DNA from: Skermania piniformis
GTDB taxonomy: Bacteria; Actinomycetota; Actinomycetes; Mycobacteriales; Mycobacteriaceae
Length of the DNA: 64,000 nucleotides
Direction: 5' to 3'
NCBI RefSeq assembly: GCF_019285775.1
Contig: NZ_CP079105.1
Coordinates: 558,001 to 622,000 of the forward strand
Both the position numbers and the translations under genes were made by a program. Below, piece by piece: positions 8,829 to 17,222 of the stretch (positions are counted from its first letter, which is position 1; each line of letters opens with the position of its first letter). The notes under the pieces were generated by a model. It saw only the letters and a list, made by a program, of their open reading frames with translations, was not told the DNA's origin and made no database searches.

Positions 8829-9638
8829 CTACTGCGGCGTGCGGAGCTGGTGCGCCCGCGCGGCGAACCGCTCAGCCGAACCGTCGTCGCGGGCAATGCC
8901 CTCGACCGCGTTCCAGACCATCATGGTGAGGTAGTTGATCAATTCTTCGGGGCCGATCGAGCGGTTCGATATCCACCAATGGGTGGACAGCTGGACCGCG
9001 CCGACGATCGCATAGGACCACGGCCAGGCGCCGCCCGGTTCGATGCGGTGCTCGGTCAGCCGGGCGAGCAGCGCCGCGGCCACCACTTCGGCGAACATCT
9101 GCTGGAACGCGGTCACAACGTCCCGGTCCGCCCCGCCGGTGCCCATGACGAACAGGTACACGTCCGGGTCGGCGGAAACGGTGTCCACGTAGGCGGTGAT
9201 CGCCGAGCGGATCAGCTCGTACTCGCCGTCGCTGCCGCCGATCGCGGCGTAGATCCGGGGTGCCAGGGTGGACTCGACGTAGCGATCCATCGTGGTTCGG
9301 ATCAAGTCCGCCTTGTCCGCGAAGTACCGGTACAGCACCGTCTTGGAGACGCCGATGTCGGCGGCGATCTCGTCCATGCCGATCGTGCTGCCGTGCCGAC
9401 GGATAGCCGCGAGTGTGCCGTCGACCAGCTCCGCGCGGCGGGCGATCTTGTGCTGTTGCCAACGCTGTTTACGACCGTCCGGTTTGGGCGTCGGACGGTC
9501 GCGGGGGCGGACTATATGCTCGGCGGCCAGGATCGCGCTCCTCGGGACGGGGACGTTCGCTCCCAGCTTAGATGCCGGTGCCCGATCGGCCGCCGATCCA
9601 TGGGCAGAATGGCGGCGTGACCACCGTGACCACGCCAT
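8829..9638 (-). CDS. TetR-family transcriptional regulator (Rv0472c position)
   Basis: The recognisable protein is about 210 residues, with the HTH at TIGMDEIAADIGVSKTVLYRY near 9310-9385 (minus strand) and a helical ligand domain after it. It is divergent from the DUF445 gene, the arrangement of Rv0472c/Rv0473. The start is unresolved. The frame is open well upstream, but between the HTH and the DUF445 start there is no ATG, GTG or TTG. The ATG at 9636-9638 would overlap the DUF445 start by 22 bases and add a low-complexity Ser/Arg-rich tail. A CTG near 9543-9566 is an alternative. The reading frame is certain, the 5' end is not. Confidence 0.75.
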   Translation of the reverse strand: MAWSRWSRRHSAHGSAADRAPASKLGANVPVPRSAILAAEHIVRPRDRPTPKPDGRKQRWQQHKIARRAELVDGTLAAIRRHGSTIGMDEIAADIGVSKTVLYRYFADKADLIRTTMDRYVESTLAPRIYAAIGGSDGEYELIRSAITAYVDTVSADPDVYLFVMGTGGADRDVVTAFQQMFAEVVAAALLARLTEHRIEPGGAWPWSYAIVGAVQLSTHWWISNRSIGPEELINYLTMMVWNAVEGIARDDGSAERFAARAHQLRTPQ

Positions 9639-10912
9639 CCGAGACCGGGCTCGCCGCCGTGTTGGACGAGGACAACAAGCGGCGTGACCTGGTTCGGATG
9701 AAGACGTTGGCGACCGGCCTGTTGGTCGCCGCCACCGTCGTCTATCTGTTCTGTCGGTGGCAGGAGTCGCGCGGCGCTTCCGGTTGGGTCGGTTATCTGC
9801 GGGCAGCGTCCGAGGCCGGGATGGTCGGCGCACTCGCCGACTGGTTCGCGGTGACGGCGTTGTTCCGGCATCCGCTCGGCATCCCGATCCCGCACACGGC
9901 GATCATCCGACGAAAGAAAGAGCAGATCGGCGAGAGTCTCGGCTCGTTCATCGGGACCAACTTCCTGGCACCGGACGTGGTCACGGCGAAGGTGTTGTCG
10001 GCGCAGGTGCCGCTGCGGTTGGGCGGGTGGATGGCCCAGCCGGAGAACGCGGCGCGGGTGGCGACGGAGGCGTCCACGATGCTGCGCGCGCTGGTCGGCG
10101 TGCTCCGCGACGCCGATGTGGAGCAGGTGATCGATCAGACGTTGGTTCGTCGGATCGGCGAACCGGAGTGGGGGCCACCGATCGGCAAGGTGCTCGCGGA
10201 GCTGATCGCCGAGGATCGGCAGCGGCCCCTGGTGGACATGCTGGCCGAGCGGGCGCATCAGTGGGCTCTGGGCAGTCAGGAGACACTCGACCGGATCGTC
10301 GAGCGGGACTCGCCGCAGTGGTCGCCGAAGTTCGTCGACATCCTGTTGTCCGAGCGGATCTACCGGGAGCTGGTCGAGTTCACCTGGAAGGTGCGCAGCA
10401 ATCCCGACCACGAGGTCCGGTTGGCCGCGAACAAGTTTCTGACCACCTTCGCCGAGGACCTCCAGCACGATCCCGCGACGATCGCGAAAGCAGAAGGCGT
10501 CAAAGCGACGATCATGGGCCGGGAAGAGATCACCGGGCTCGCGGCGGCCACCTGGCGGGTGGCCAAGCGACTGATTCTGGAATCGGTGGACGATCCGGAC
10601 AGCACCTTGCGGCGCAAGGTCGCCGAGAATGTCCAAAACCTCGGCGAGCGGTTGCGCGACGACGACGAGATGCGGGCCAAGGTCGATCGGTGGATCGCGG
10701 ACGGGGCGCGGTACGTGGCGGCCAACTACGCGAACGAGATCACCACGATCATCACCGATACGGTGGCCCGCTGGGACGCCGACGACGCCAGTCGCAAGAT
10801 CGAACTCCAGGTGGGCCGGGATCTGCAGTTCATCCGGATCAACGGCACGGTGGTCGGCGCGCTGGCCGGCCTGACCATCTACGCCGTGTCCCAGCTCTTG
10901 TTCGGCAGCTGA
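9617..10912 (+). CDS. DUF445 membrane protein (Rv0473-like)
   Basis: A 431-residue protein with an N-terminal transmembrane helix (about 33-50, MKTLATGLLVAATVVYLF). After it comes the DUF445 signature AGMVGALADWFAVTALFRHP and IPHTAIIRRKKEQIGESLG. A long helical soluble region with heat-like repeats follows, and a C-terminal transmembrane segment (VVGALAGLTIYAVSQLL) ends it. The family has no established biochemical role. The GTG at 9617 is favoured over an ATG at 9572, which would extend into the TetR promoter region. The gene order TetR-DUF445-HTH-HbhA-DUF2516 matches Rv0472c-Rv0476. Confidence 0.85.
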   Translation: MTTVTTPSETGLAAVLDEDNKRRDLVRMKTLATGLLVAATVVYLFCRWQESRGASGWVGYLRAASEAGMVGALADWFAVTALFRHPLGIPIPHTAIIRRKKEQIGESLGSFIGTNFLAPDVVTAKVLSAQVPLRLGGWMAQPENAARVATEASTMLRALVGVLRDADVEQVIDQTLVRRIGEPEWGPPIGKVLAELIAEDRQRPLVDMLAERAHQWALGSQETLDRIVERDSPQWSPKFVDILLSERIYRELVEFTWKVRSNPDHEVRLAANKFLTTFAEDLQHDPATIAKAEGVKATIMGREEITGLAAATWRVAKRLILESVDDPDSTLRRKVAENVQNLGERLRDDDEMRAKVDRWIADGARYVAANYANEITTIITDTVARWDADDASRKIELQVGRDLQFIRINGTVVGALAGLTIYAVSQLLFGS

Positions 10913-10932
10913 CTCACGGCGGAGCGAAAGGC

Positions 10933-10972
10933 GCTAGCCCGCCGCTAGCAAGGTGCTTGCAATTGCTAGCAC
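10933..10972. promoter_or_regulatory. Probable operator: three GCTAGC palindromes including a 20-bp near-palindrome
   Basis: GCTAGC occurs at 10933-10938, 10944-10949 and 10965-10970. The last is embedded in GTGCTTGCAATTGCTAGCAC (10953-10972), which equals its reverse complement except for one mismatched pair. The site lies 48 bases upstream of the GTG of the HTH regulator gene, where a self-binding or partner regulator would act. Which protein binds is inference. Confidence 0.55.
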
Positions 10973-11019
10973 CGGGAGTTACGGTGGGTCGACCCCAGCC
11001 GGAAAGTGAGTTGATACTT

Positions 11020-11508
11020 GTGACGCACGAGCTTCCCGAGCCCGACATCGACGACCTCGCGGAGGCCGTCGGGGACCGCACCGGTCGAGTGGTGAACGCC
11101 GCACAGGACATCGGGAGCTTTATTCGCGCGCAACGTGAGGCCGCCCAGGTCTCACTTCGTCAACTTGCGCAGATGGCGGGAGTGAGCAACCCGTACCTCA
11201 GTCAGATCGAGCGTGGGTTGCGCAATCCGTCGGCCGAGGTTCTCGCGCAGATCGCCAAGGGCTTGCGCGTCTCGTCCGAGGCGCTCTACGTCCGTGCCGG
11301 ATTCCTCGAGCAGCGCCCTTTCGGGCCGGTGCGCGACGCAGTCCTGGCCGACGTCGCGATCACCGAACGGCAGAAACAAGTACTGCTCGAGATCTACGAG
11401 TCGTTCCGTCGGGAGAACGGCGACAACGGGAGCGCGCCCGGTTTCTTCCGGACGGATGACGGTCCGGACGTGATTGTCGCGCCCGGCACGACCCCCGAAC
11501 CTCGCTAG
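11020..11508 (+). CDS. Cro/C1-type HTH regulator (Rv0474-like)
   Basis: A 162-residue DNA-binding protein with a lambda-repressor-like HTH at about residues 31-95: SLRQLAQMAGVSNPYLSQIE then GLRNPSAEVLAQIAKGL. It has a charged C-terminal tail with no obvious sensor domain. It matches Rv0474, the gene immediately upstream of hbhA in mycobacteria. I chose the GTG at 11020; an in-frame TTG at 11011, closer to the purine-rich GGAAAG, is a possible alternative. The palindromic operator just upstream suggests autoregulation. HbhA follows after 19 bases with its own AGGAGA ribosome-binding site, so the two are probably co-transcribed. Confidence 0.87.
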   Translation: MTHELPEPDIDDLAEAVGDRTGRVVNAAQDIGSFIRAQREAAQVSLRQLAQMAGVSNPYLSQIERGLRNPSAEVLAQIAKGLRVSSEALYVRAGFLEQRPFGPVRDAVLADVAITERQKQVLLEIYESFRRENGDNGSAPGFFRTDDGPDVIVAPGTTPEPR

Positions 11509-11527
11509 AACAGGAGAGCGAAGAACA

Positions 11528-12451
11528 ATGACCGAATCGAACGTGGCGAAACCGCTGTACGCGACCGTCGGTGCCTATGATGCCGCGGTCCAGGCGATTA
11601 CCGATGTGGTCGGCCGAGTGCGAGATCGCAGCGAATCCGGCAGCCGGGTCTCCGACCGGGTCGAAGACGCCCGGGAACGCGTCGCGGGACTGCCGGCCGA
11701 CGTGCAGGAGCACCTCGAGTCGTTGCGCGAGCGGTTGTCCGGGATGCCGTCCGAGTTGCCCGAGGATCTGGCCGAGCTGCGGGAGAAGTTCACCGTCGAG
11801 GAGTTGCGCAAGGCGGCCGACTCCTACCTGAAGGTGCTGTTGGACCTGTATGCCGATCTTGCCCAGCGTGGCGAGGAGGCCGTCGACCGGCTGCGCAATC
11901 GGCCGGCGGTGGAGGAGCGGATCGAGCAGGGCGAGGATGCGATCGAGCAGGTCGACGATGCCCTGGACAAGGCCGGTGATCAGGCTGCCGAGCTGATCGG
12001 CCGGGAACCCGTTGCCGATGCGGTCGAGGCCCCGACGGCGCCGGAAACCACCAAAACGCCGGAACCGGCCGAAACGCCGGAAGCGACCGCGCCCCCGGAG
12101 GCGGACGTAGCGCCGGAAGCGACCGCGCCTCCGGAGCTGCCCGCGGTCGTCACGCCCGAACCTGCGCCGGCCGCGCCCGAAACTGCCGCTGCCGCCCCCG
12201 CGAAGAAGGCTGCCGCCAAGAAGACGCCGGCAAAGAAGGCCCCCGCGAAGAAGGCCCCGGCAAAGAAGGCGGCGGCGAAGAGCGCGGCGACCAAGGCTGC
12301 CCCGGCCAAGAGCGCAGCGACCAAGAATGCGGCAACCAAGGCTGCAGCAACGAAGCCTGCAGCAAACAAGGACGCGGCGGACAAAGTGACGCCCGCCAAG
12401 AAGACTCCGGCGAAGAAGGCCTCGGCGCGCAATGCCGCCGGATCGGACTGA
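11528..12451 (+). CDS. hbhA: Heparin-binding haemagglutinin-like protein (HbhA family)
   Basis: A 307-residue protein beginning MTESNVAKPLYATVGAYDAA, close to the HbhA start. Residues 40-160 form a long charged coiled-coil. A Pro/Glu/Thr/Ala linker with repeated APETTKTPEP-type units (about 165-225) follows, then a C-terminal Lys/Ala/Pro repeat region (about 225-305, many KKAPAKKA units). In mycobacteria the methylated Lys-rich tail binds heparan sulfate on epithelial cells and the protein is surface-exposed. This copy is about 100 residues longer than the M. tuberculosis protein, the extra length lying in the linker and the tail. A strong AGGAGA precedes the ATG. Adhesin function in this organism is inference. 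Confidence 0.85.
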   Translation: MTESNVAKPLYATVGAYDAAVQAITDVVGRVRDRSESGSRVSDRVEDARERVAGLPADVQEHLESLRERLSGMPSELPEDLAELREKFTVEELRKAADSYLKVLLDLYADLAQRGEEAVDRLRNRPAVEERIEQGEDAIEQVDDALDKAGDQAAELIGREPVADAVEAPTAPETTKTPEPAETPEATAPPEADVAPEATAPPELPAVVTPEPAPAAPETAAAAPAKKAAAKKTPAKKAPAKKAPAKKAAAKSAATKAAPAKSAATKNAATKAAATKPAANKDAADKVTPAKKTPAKKASARNAAGSD

Positions 12452-12529
12452 TCGCACGCTCCGCGGTAACTCGCCCCCGTGCCCGGCGCGCGGGGGCGGC
12501 GGTCGTCGATTCGGACAGATCTACCTATA

Positions 12530-12835
12530 GTGGACACTGTGTTGTACGACCCTGTAGGTGTTGCTGGCATCGTGCTGCTGGGCTTGCAGCTGCTGGCGGT
12601 AGCGGGCGCGGTGTTCGCTGTCGTCCACGCTGCTCGCCAGCGCGGGGACGCGTTCACCGCCGTGGACAAGCTGAGCAAGCCGATCTGGCTGGCCATTCTC
12701 GCTGCCTCGTTGCTGGTGCTGCTCGTGTTCGGGCCGGTGCAGTTGCTCGGCATCATCGCTGTCGTCGCCGTGATCGTCTATCTGGTCGACGTCCGTCCGC
12801 GGGTGGACGAGGTGCAGCGCGGATCTCGCTCGTAG
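12530..12835 (+). CDS. Small DUF2516-type membrane protein (Rv0476-like)
   Basis: About 101 residues with three hydrophobic segments: GIVLLGLQLLAVAGAVFAVV, WLAILAASLLVLLVFG and GIIAVVAVIVYLV. It ends in the family motif VYLVDVRPRVDEVQ. Conserved between are ARQRGDAFTAVDKLSKPIW, similar to Rv0476. The start is either GTG 12530 or GTG 12539; both give the same first helix. It lies directly downstream of hbhA, in the same order as in M. tuberculosis. No enzymatic function is known. Confidence 0.78.
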   Translation: MDTVLYDPVGVAGIVLLGLQLLAVAGAVFAVVHAARQRGDAFTAVDKLSKPIWLAILAASLLVLLVFGPVQLLGIIAVVAVIVYLVDVRPRVDEVQRGSRS

Positions 12836-12861
12836 CCCCGAACGGAAAGTTGCGGAAGTAG

Positions 12862-12900
12862 TTGTCAGGTCAATCTTGACAATGAGCATTGTGACAATGC
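12862..12900. promoter_or_regulatory. Inverted-repeat operator/promoter upstream of the diiron oxygenase
   Basis: Two palindromes lie side by side: TTGTCA-N9-TGACAA (12862-12882) and GCATTGTGACAATGC (12886-12900, perfect around a central G). TTGACA at 12876 could also be a -35 element. They are 44 bases before the oxygenase ATG, and a MerR-family regulator is encoded as the second gene of that transcript. The MerR product is the obvious candidate ligand; this is inference. Confidence 0.5.
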
Positions 12901-12943
12901 TAGTGTTACTCCAACGCATCAAAGTTGCTGCGATGGAGGTTCG

Positions 12944-13903
12944 ATGATGACTACGGCTACTTATTCCGGTGCCTTGCACTCGGCGGTGCGCACCGACGAC
13001 GAGTGGGCCGCGCGCCTGGCCACCGCTCGGGACCGGTCCGATACCGGCGAACGGTTGCTCGCTTCCGCGGTGAAGAAGTCCATGGACCCGACGGTCGATA
13101 TCGACTGGGCGGCGCCGATCCCCGAAGATCTCTACGGGATGACGCCCGAGTGGTGCAGTCTCTACGGCACCGACCTCTGGGAGCGGATGACCGAGGAGCA
13201 GCGGATCATCCTGACCAAGCACGAGGCGGCGAGCATCGCCGGAACCGGGCTCTGGTTCGAGGCCATCCTGATGCAGATGATCCTGCGGGACATCTACGAC
13301 CAGGATGCGGCCGATCCGCACGTACAGTTCGCTCTTACCGAGATCGCCGACGAATGCCGCCACTCGGTCATGTTCGCCCAGGCGCAGCGCCGCTTCGGGA
13401 TCCCGGTATATCGCCCACGCTGGTACGTGCACAATCTGGCTCGGGTATTCAAGGCGATTGCCAGTGGTTCGTTGGCGTACGCGGGCACGCTTTTCGCCGA
13501 GGAAGTGCTGGACATGATGCAGCGCGACTTCATGAAGGACGAGCGGGTGCAGCCGATCACCCGTTCGGTGAGCCGAATCCACGTGCTGGAGGAAGCCCGC
13601 CACATCCGATTCGCCCGCGAGGAATGCGTGCGGTGCCTGGAGGACAGCTCATGGGCCCGGCGGCAGGTGGTCAGTCTGGTGCTGGGCGTGACCGCCTACT
13701 TCATCATCACCAGCCTGGTCAACGACGACGTCTATGCCGCCGCCGGACTGGATGTAGCGGAGGCCAAGCGCGCCCGGCGCAGTAACGAGCACTATCACCG
13801 GATGTTGCGGACGGGCTGCGGTCGCACCGTCGAGTTTCTCGATTCGGTCGGCTTGCTGGCCGCGCCGGCCCGATTCCTGCTCCGTCGCGCCCACGCGATC
13901 TGA
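12944..13903 (+). CDS. AurF-like diiron oxygenase
   Basis: A 319-residue helical protein. Carboxylate/histidine diiron ligands are spread over four helices: KHEAAS (about 90), DECRHS (about 137), FAEEVLD (about 187) and EEARHIRFA (about 212). The paired E-x-x-H motifs are those of the AurF (p-aminobenzoate N-oxygenase) family, PF11583. Mycolata carry several such proteins of unknown substrate, so N-oxygenation is only the family precedent. Two in-frame ATGs (12944 and 12947) are equivalent. The stop overlaps the ATG of the MerR gene (TGATG), so regulator and enzyme form one translationally coupled unit behind the palindromic operator. Confidence 0.82.
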   Translation: MMTTATYSGALHSAVRTDDEWAARLATARDRSDTGERLLASAVKKSMDPTVDIDWAAPIPEDLYGMTPEWCSLYGTDLWERMTEEQRIILTKHEAASIAGTGLWFEAILMQMILRDIYDQDAADPHVQFALTEIADECRHSVMFAQAQRRFGIPVYRPRWYVHNLARVFKAIASGSLAYAGTLFAEEVLDMMQRDFMKDERVQPITRSVSRIHVLEEARHIRFAREECVRCLEDSSWARRQVVSLVLGVTAYFIITSLVNDDVYAAAGLDVAEAKRARRSNEHYHRMLRTGCGRTVEFLDSVGLLAAPARFLLRRAHAI

Positions 13904-14757
13904 TGGCGACGCGCACGGTCATGCCGATGACCTTCCTGGCGTCGGAGTCCGCCCGGGTGCTGCGGGGGCTCGCCGGCTTCCTGGAACCGGCGCCGAAGGT
14001 CGCCCGGGAGTATCGAATCGACGACCTGGCGCAGACGGCCGGGGTGAGCGTGCGCAACGTCCGGGTGTACCAAGATCGAGGTCTGCTTCCGCCGCCGCGC
14101 AAAGAAGGTCGGACCGGGTGGTACAACGCCGCGCATCTGGCTCGGCTCGACTTGATCGGTCGGATGCTGGACCGGGGGTACACCTTCGCCACGATCAGCG
14201 AGCTCCTCACTGCCGCGCAGTACGGCATGCGGGTGGAAGACGTGCTCGACCCGGAGCGGGCGGACGAGCTCGGCATCGGGTCGGATTCGACCACGACGAT
14301 GACCCGGGACGAGTTCGGGTCGTTCTTCGCCGGCGAAGTCGACATCGAGCCCGATCTGGCGCGGGCGGTGGCGAACGGGCTACTGATCGAAACCGGTCCC
14401 GATACCTATCGAGTTGTCGGTCGACGGCTGCCGGAAGCGGCTCGGCTACTGGTGGAGGCCGGCGTCCCGATGGCGGAAGTGCTCGATCAGGCCGGTGCGG
14501 TACGCAGCGACCTGGTCGACGTCGCCGGCCGGTTCGTCGGCCTGGTCCGGGACCGCTATCTGCCTGACGGTGACGCAGTCGACCTCGATCCGCAAACTAT
14601 CGGCGAAGCTGCAGAACTGGTCACCAAGGCCAAGGCCATGGTGCGCGACGTCGTCGACGCGCTGCTTACCGACGCGCTCGACGAGGCGATCGCAGACGCG
14701 CTGGGTGATCTCGCGCGGCGATTGACCGACGTTGGGCCGCGGCCGGATTCGTTGTAA
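13903..14757 (+). CDS. MerR-family transcriptional regulator
   Basis: A 284-residue regulator. The winged HTH (about residues 37-105) reads YRIDDLAQTAGVSVRNVRVYQDRGLLPPPRKEGRTGWY, diagnostic of MerR proteins. LARLDLIGRMLDRGYTFATI is the start of the dimerisation coiled coil. The long C-terminal region has no Cys-rich metal-binding loop, so it is not a metal sensor of the classical type. The ATG overlaps the oxygenase stop by one base. Coupling predicts that the regulator controls the oxygenase promoter, whose palindromes lie upstream. Confidence 0.87.
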   Translation: MATRTVMPMTFLASESARVLRGLAGFLEPAPKVAREYRIDDLAQTAGVSVRNVRVYQDRGLLPPPRKEGRTGWYNAAHLARLDLIGRMLDRGYTFATISELLTAAQYGMRVEDVLDPERADELGIGSDSTTTMTRDEFGSFFAGEVDIEPDLARAVANGLLIETGPDTYRVVGRRLPEAARLLVEAGVPMAEVLDQAGAVRSDLVDVAGRFVGLVRDRYLPDGDAVDLDPQTIGEAAELVTKAKAMVRDVVDALLTDALDEAIADALGDLARRLTDVGPRPDSL

Positions 14758-14827
14758 TCAAAATCCGGATCCGGCCGATAACCAACTACGGGTCTGCGAC
14801 AGTGTAGGGAACCACAAAGGAGTGTCC

Positions 14828-15814
14828 GTGACTACACGCAAAAGCATCGTCGGCGCATTAGTGCGTCGCAAGCAAGCAGTCAGCTACTCCGATCGGTCGC
14901 TGTGCACGCCGCAGACCGCACCGGAGGTGCGGCTGGTGCCGACCAGTGACGGTGCCGCGCTACGAGTGCACATCTACGGTGCTGCGGACGCGCCGACGGT
15001 GGTGTTATCGCACGGCTGGACCTGCAGCATCGAGTTCTGGTACCCGCAGATCAATGCGCTGGCGGAACGCTTCCGGGTGGTCGCCTACGACCAGCGCGGC
15101 CACGGCGGTAGCTCCGTCGGCCGCCGCCGGTTCGGCAGTGACGTGCTGGCCGACGACTTCGCAGCGGTCCTGGCCGCGACGGTGCCGCCGGGTAAGCGGG
15201 CGGTGTTGGTCGGGCACAGCATGGGCGGGATGACCATCATGGCCTGGGCCGGGCGCTACCCGGAACAGGTGCGGGAGCGCGCCGCCGGGGCGGTGCTGGC
15301 CAACACCGGTTGCGATCGGCTGGTCGCCGAGACCACGGCGGTGCCGTTCCTGCCCGGGGCCGGTGCGGTCCGTCGCGCGGCCGGACACGCGTTGAGCGCG
15401 CCGGTGCCGCTCCCGCGGGTTCGAGGCGTCACCGACGCGTTGCGGTTCGTTGCGATGTCGCCGACCGCGACCCGGGAACAGGTCGAGTTCTGCGTGCGCA
15501 TCGTCGTGGCCTGCAGTGGCCGGATTCGTGGTCGCTGGGGCACCGCGCTGCACCGGATCGACCTGGGCGACGCGGTGACCAACCTCGCCGTGCCGACGGT
15601 CGTGTTCGGCGGCGGCCGGGACCGGATGACGCCGGCAGTGCATTCCGAGCGTCTTGCCGATGCGTTGCGCGGTGCCGGCCACCTGGATCGACTGTTACTC
15701 GTGCCGACCAGCGGACACATGGGCCCGGTAGAGGCCGCCGATCAGCTCAATGCGGAGATCAGCCGACTTGCCGAGGCGCCGCCGGCGCGGCGGCTGCGCG
15801 CTGTCGCCGGCTGA
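14828..15814 (+). CDS. Alpha/beta-fold hydrolase
   Basis: A 328-residue hydrolase. HGWTCS forms the oxyanion loop, GHSMGGM holds the nucleophile serine (about residue 132), the acid lies in GGGRDRM and the catalytic histidine in SGHMGPVE. It resembles epoxide-hydrolase/haloperoxidase-like enzymes of mycolata; the substrate is unknown. GTG at 14828 is preferred to the in-frame GTG at 14822 because AAAGGAG ends at 14821, about 7 bases upstream. The gene stands alone between the MerR gene and the importer operon, 115 bases before the latter. Confidence 0.83.
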   Translation: MTTRKSIVGALVRRKQAVSYSDRSLCTPQTAPEVRLVPTSDGAALRVHIYGAADAPTVVLSHGWTCSIEFWYPQINALAERFRVVAYDQRGHGGSSVGRRRFGSDVLADDFAAVLAATVPPGKRAVLVGHSMGGMTIMAWAGRYPEQVRERAAGAVLANTGCDRLVAETTAVPFLPGAGAVRRAAGHALSAPVPLPRVRGVTDALRFVAMSPTATREQVEFCVRIVVACSGRIRGRWGTALHRIDLGDAVTNLAVPTVVFGGGRDRMTPAVHSERLADALRGAGHLDRLLLVPTSGHMGPVEAADQLNAEISRLAEAPPARRLRAVAG

Positions 15815-15929
15815 ACCGGGACCGGCACTCGCGGGTCGGGCGATCTCGACACGCCGTGAGCACGCGTTTCGGTATTCCATCCACGCTGTACCCGCGGCTA
15901 TCCTGTGACCCGGATCACCGGGAGGTCGT

Positions 15930-17222
15930 ATGCCGTTCAGACGTATTGCCGTTTCGATAGCTACGGTGGCTCTCGGCTGCGGCCTGGTTTCGGGTTGCGG
16001 GTCCGATAGCGGCACGCCGACGCTGAACTGGTACGTGAACCCGGACGGCGTCGAGACGCTGACCGAGCTCGCGGAGCAGTGCTCCACCGCCGACTATCGA
16101 ATTGCCATCCAGTTGTTGCCGTCGGCCGCGACCGATCAGCGCACCCAGCTCGCCCGTCGACTCGCTGCGGAAGACTCGTCGACCGATCTGATGAGCCTCG
16201 ATCCGGTGTTCGTCGCCGAGTTCGCCAACGCGGGCTGGCTGCTTCGGATGCCCGACGACGTTGCGGCGGAAGTGTCCGGCGGTGACGTGCTGGCCGGCGC
16301 TGCGCAGACGGTCACCTGGAACGACGGGGTGTACGCGATACCGCAATGGGCGAACACCCAGGTGCTCTGGTACCGAAAGTCGTTGGCGCGCGCGGCCGGA
16401 CTGGACCTGACCAAGCCGGTCACCTGGGACCAGCTGATCGACGGCGCAGCCAAGGCCGACGGCACGGTCGGCGTGCAGGCAAACAAGTACGAGGCGTACG
16501 TCGTCTGGATCAATGCGTTACTGCAAGGCGCGGGCGGCGAAATCGTCTCGGACACCGAGGCCGGGCGCGACGCGAAAGTGGAGATCGATTCCGACGCCGG
16601 TCGGAGCACGGCGCAGATCATTCGCAAGTTGGCTGATTCGCCCGCGGCGCAACCGGATCTCACCGTATCCAACGAGGGCACGACGTTGCCCTACATGTTC
16701 GGCGACGGCAGCCCGGGTGAATTCATGGTCAACTGGACTTTCGTCTACGGCAACTACAAGGGCGAGGTCGGTGATTCGATCACTCAGGCCGATTTCGACG
16801 ATCTGGCCTGGGCTCGCTACCCGCAGACAGTGGCCGGGCAGCAGTCCAAGCCGCCGATCGGTGGGATCGACATCGGTGTCGGCGCGTACACCCGGCACCC
16901 GGAGTTCGCGCAGGCGGCCGCGCGCTGCGTGACCACCAACGAAGCGCAGACCGCGCTCGCGGTGCAGTCCGGACTGATGCCGTCCCGCAGCTCCGCCTAT
17001 GCCGCACCCGATCTGGTGAACGCCTATCCCAAGGACCTGCTCGACCTGTTCCGCACCAGCATCGACCAAGGTGGGCCCCGGCCGAAAAGCGCGTACTACG
17101 CGATGATCTCCGGTGCGGTGCAGGCTCGGTGGCATCCGCCCACGACGGTCGATCCCGGCCGTACACCGGCCGAGTCGGCGCAGTTCTTGTCCGATGTGCT
17201 GCAAGGAAAGGCCCTGCTGTGA
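15930..17222 (+). CDS. lpqY: Trehalose-type ABC importer substrate-binding lipoprotein (LpqY-like)
   Basis: A 430-residue secreted lipoprotein. The signal peptide ends in lipobox LVSGC (Cys at residue 23), placing it on the outer face of the membrane. The rest is a family-1 solute-binding fold (NWYVNPDG, LDPVFVAEFANAGWL, IPQWANTQVLWYRKS). The two permeases and the ATPase follow with a 4-base overlap and short gaps, matching lpqY-sugA-sugB-sugC. In mycobacteria this system recovers trehalose released when trehalose monomycolate is used to build the mycomembrane. The trehalose assignment rests on family and operon resemblance, especially of the permeases. Confidence 0.85.
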   Translation: MPFRRIAVSIATVALGCGLVSGCGSDSGTPTLNWYVNPDGVETLTELAEQCSTADYRIAIQLLPSAATDQRTQLARRLAAEDSSTDLMSLDPVFVAEFANAGWLLRMPDDVAAEVSGGDVLAGAAQTVTWNDGVYAIPQWANTQVLWYRKSLARAAGLDLTKPVTWDQLIDGAAKADGTVGVQANKYEAYVVWINALLQGAGGEIVSDTEAGRDAKVEIDSDAGRSTAQIIRKLADSPAAQPDLTVSNEGTTLPYMFGDGSPGEFMVNWTFVYGNYKGEVGDSITQADFDDLAWARYPQTVAGQQSKPPIGGIDIGVGAYTRHPEFAQAAARCVTTNEAQTALAVQSGLMPSRSSAYAAPDLVNAYPKDLLDLFRTSIDQGGPRPKSAYYAMISGAVQARWHPPTTVDPGRTPAESAQFLSDVLQGKALL

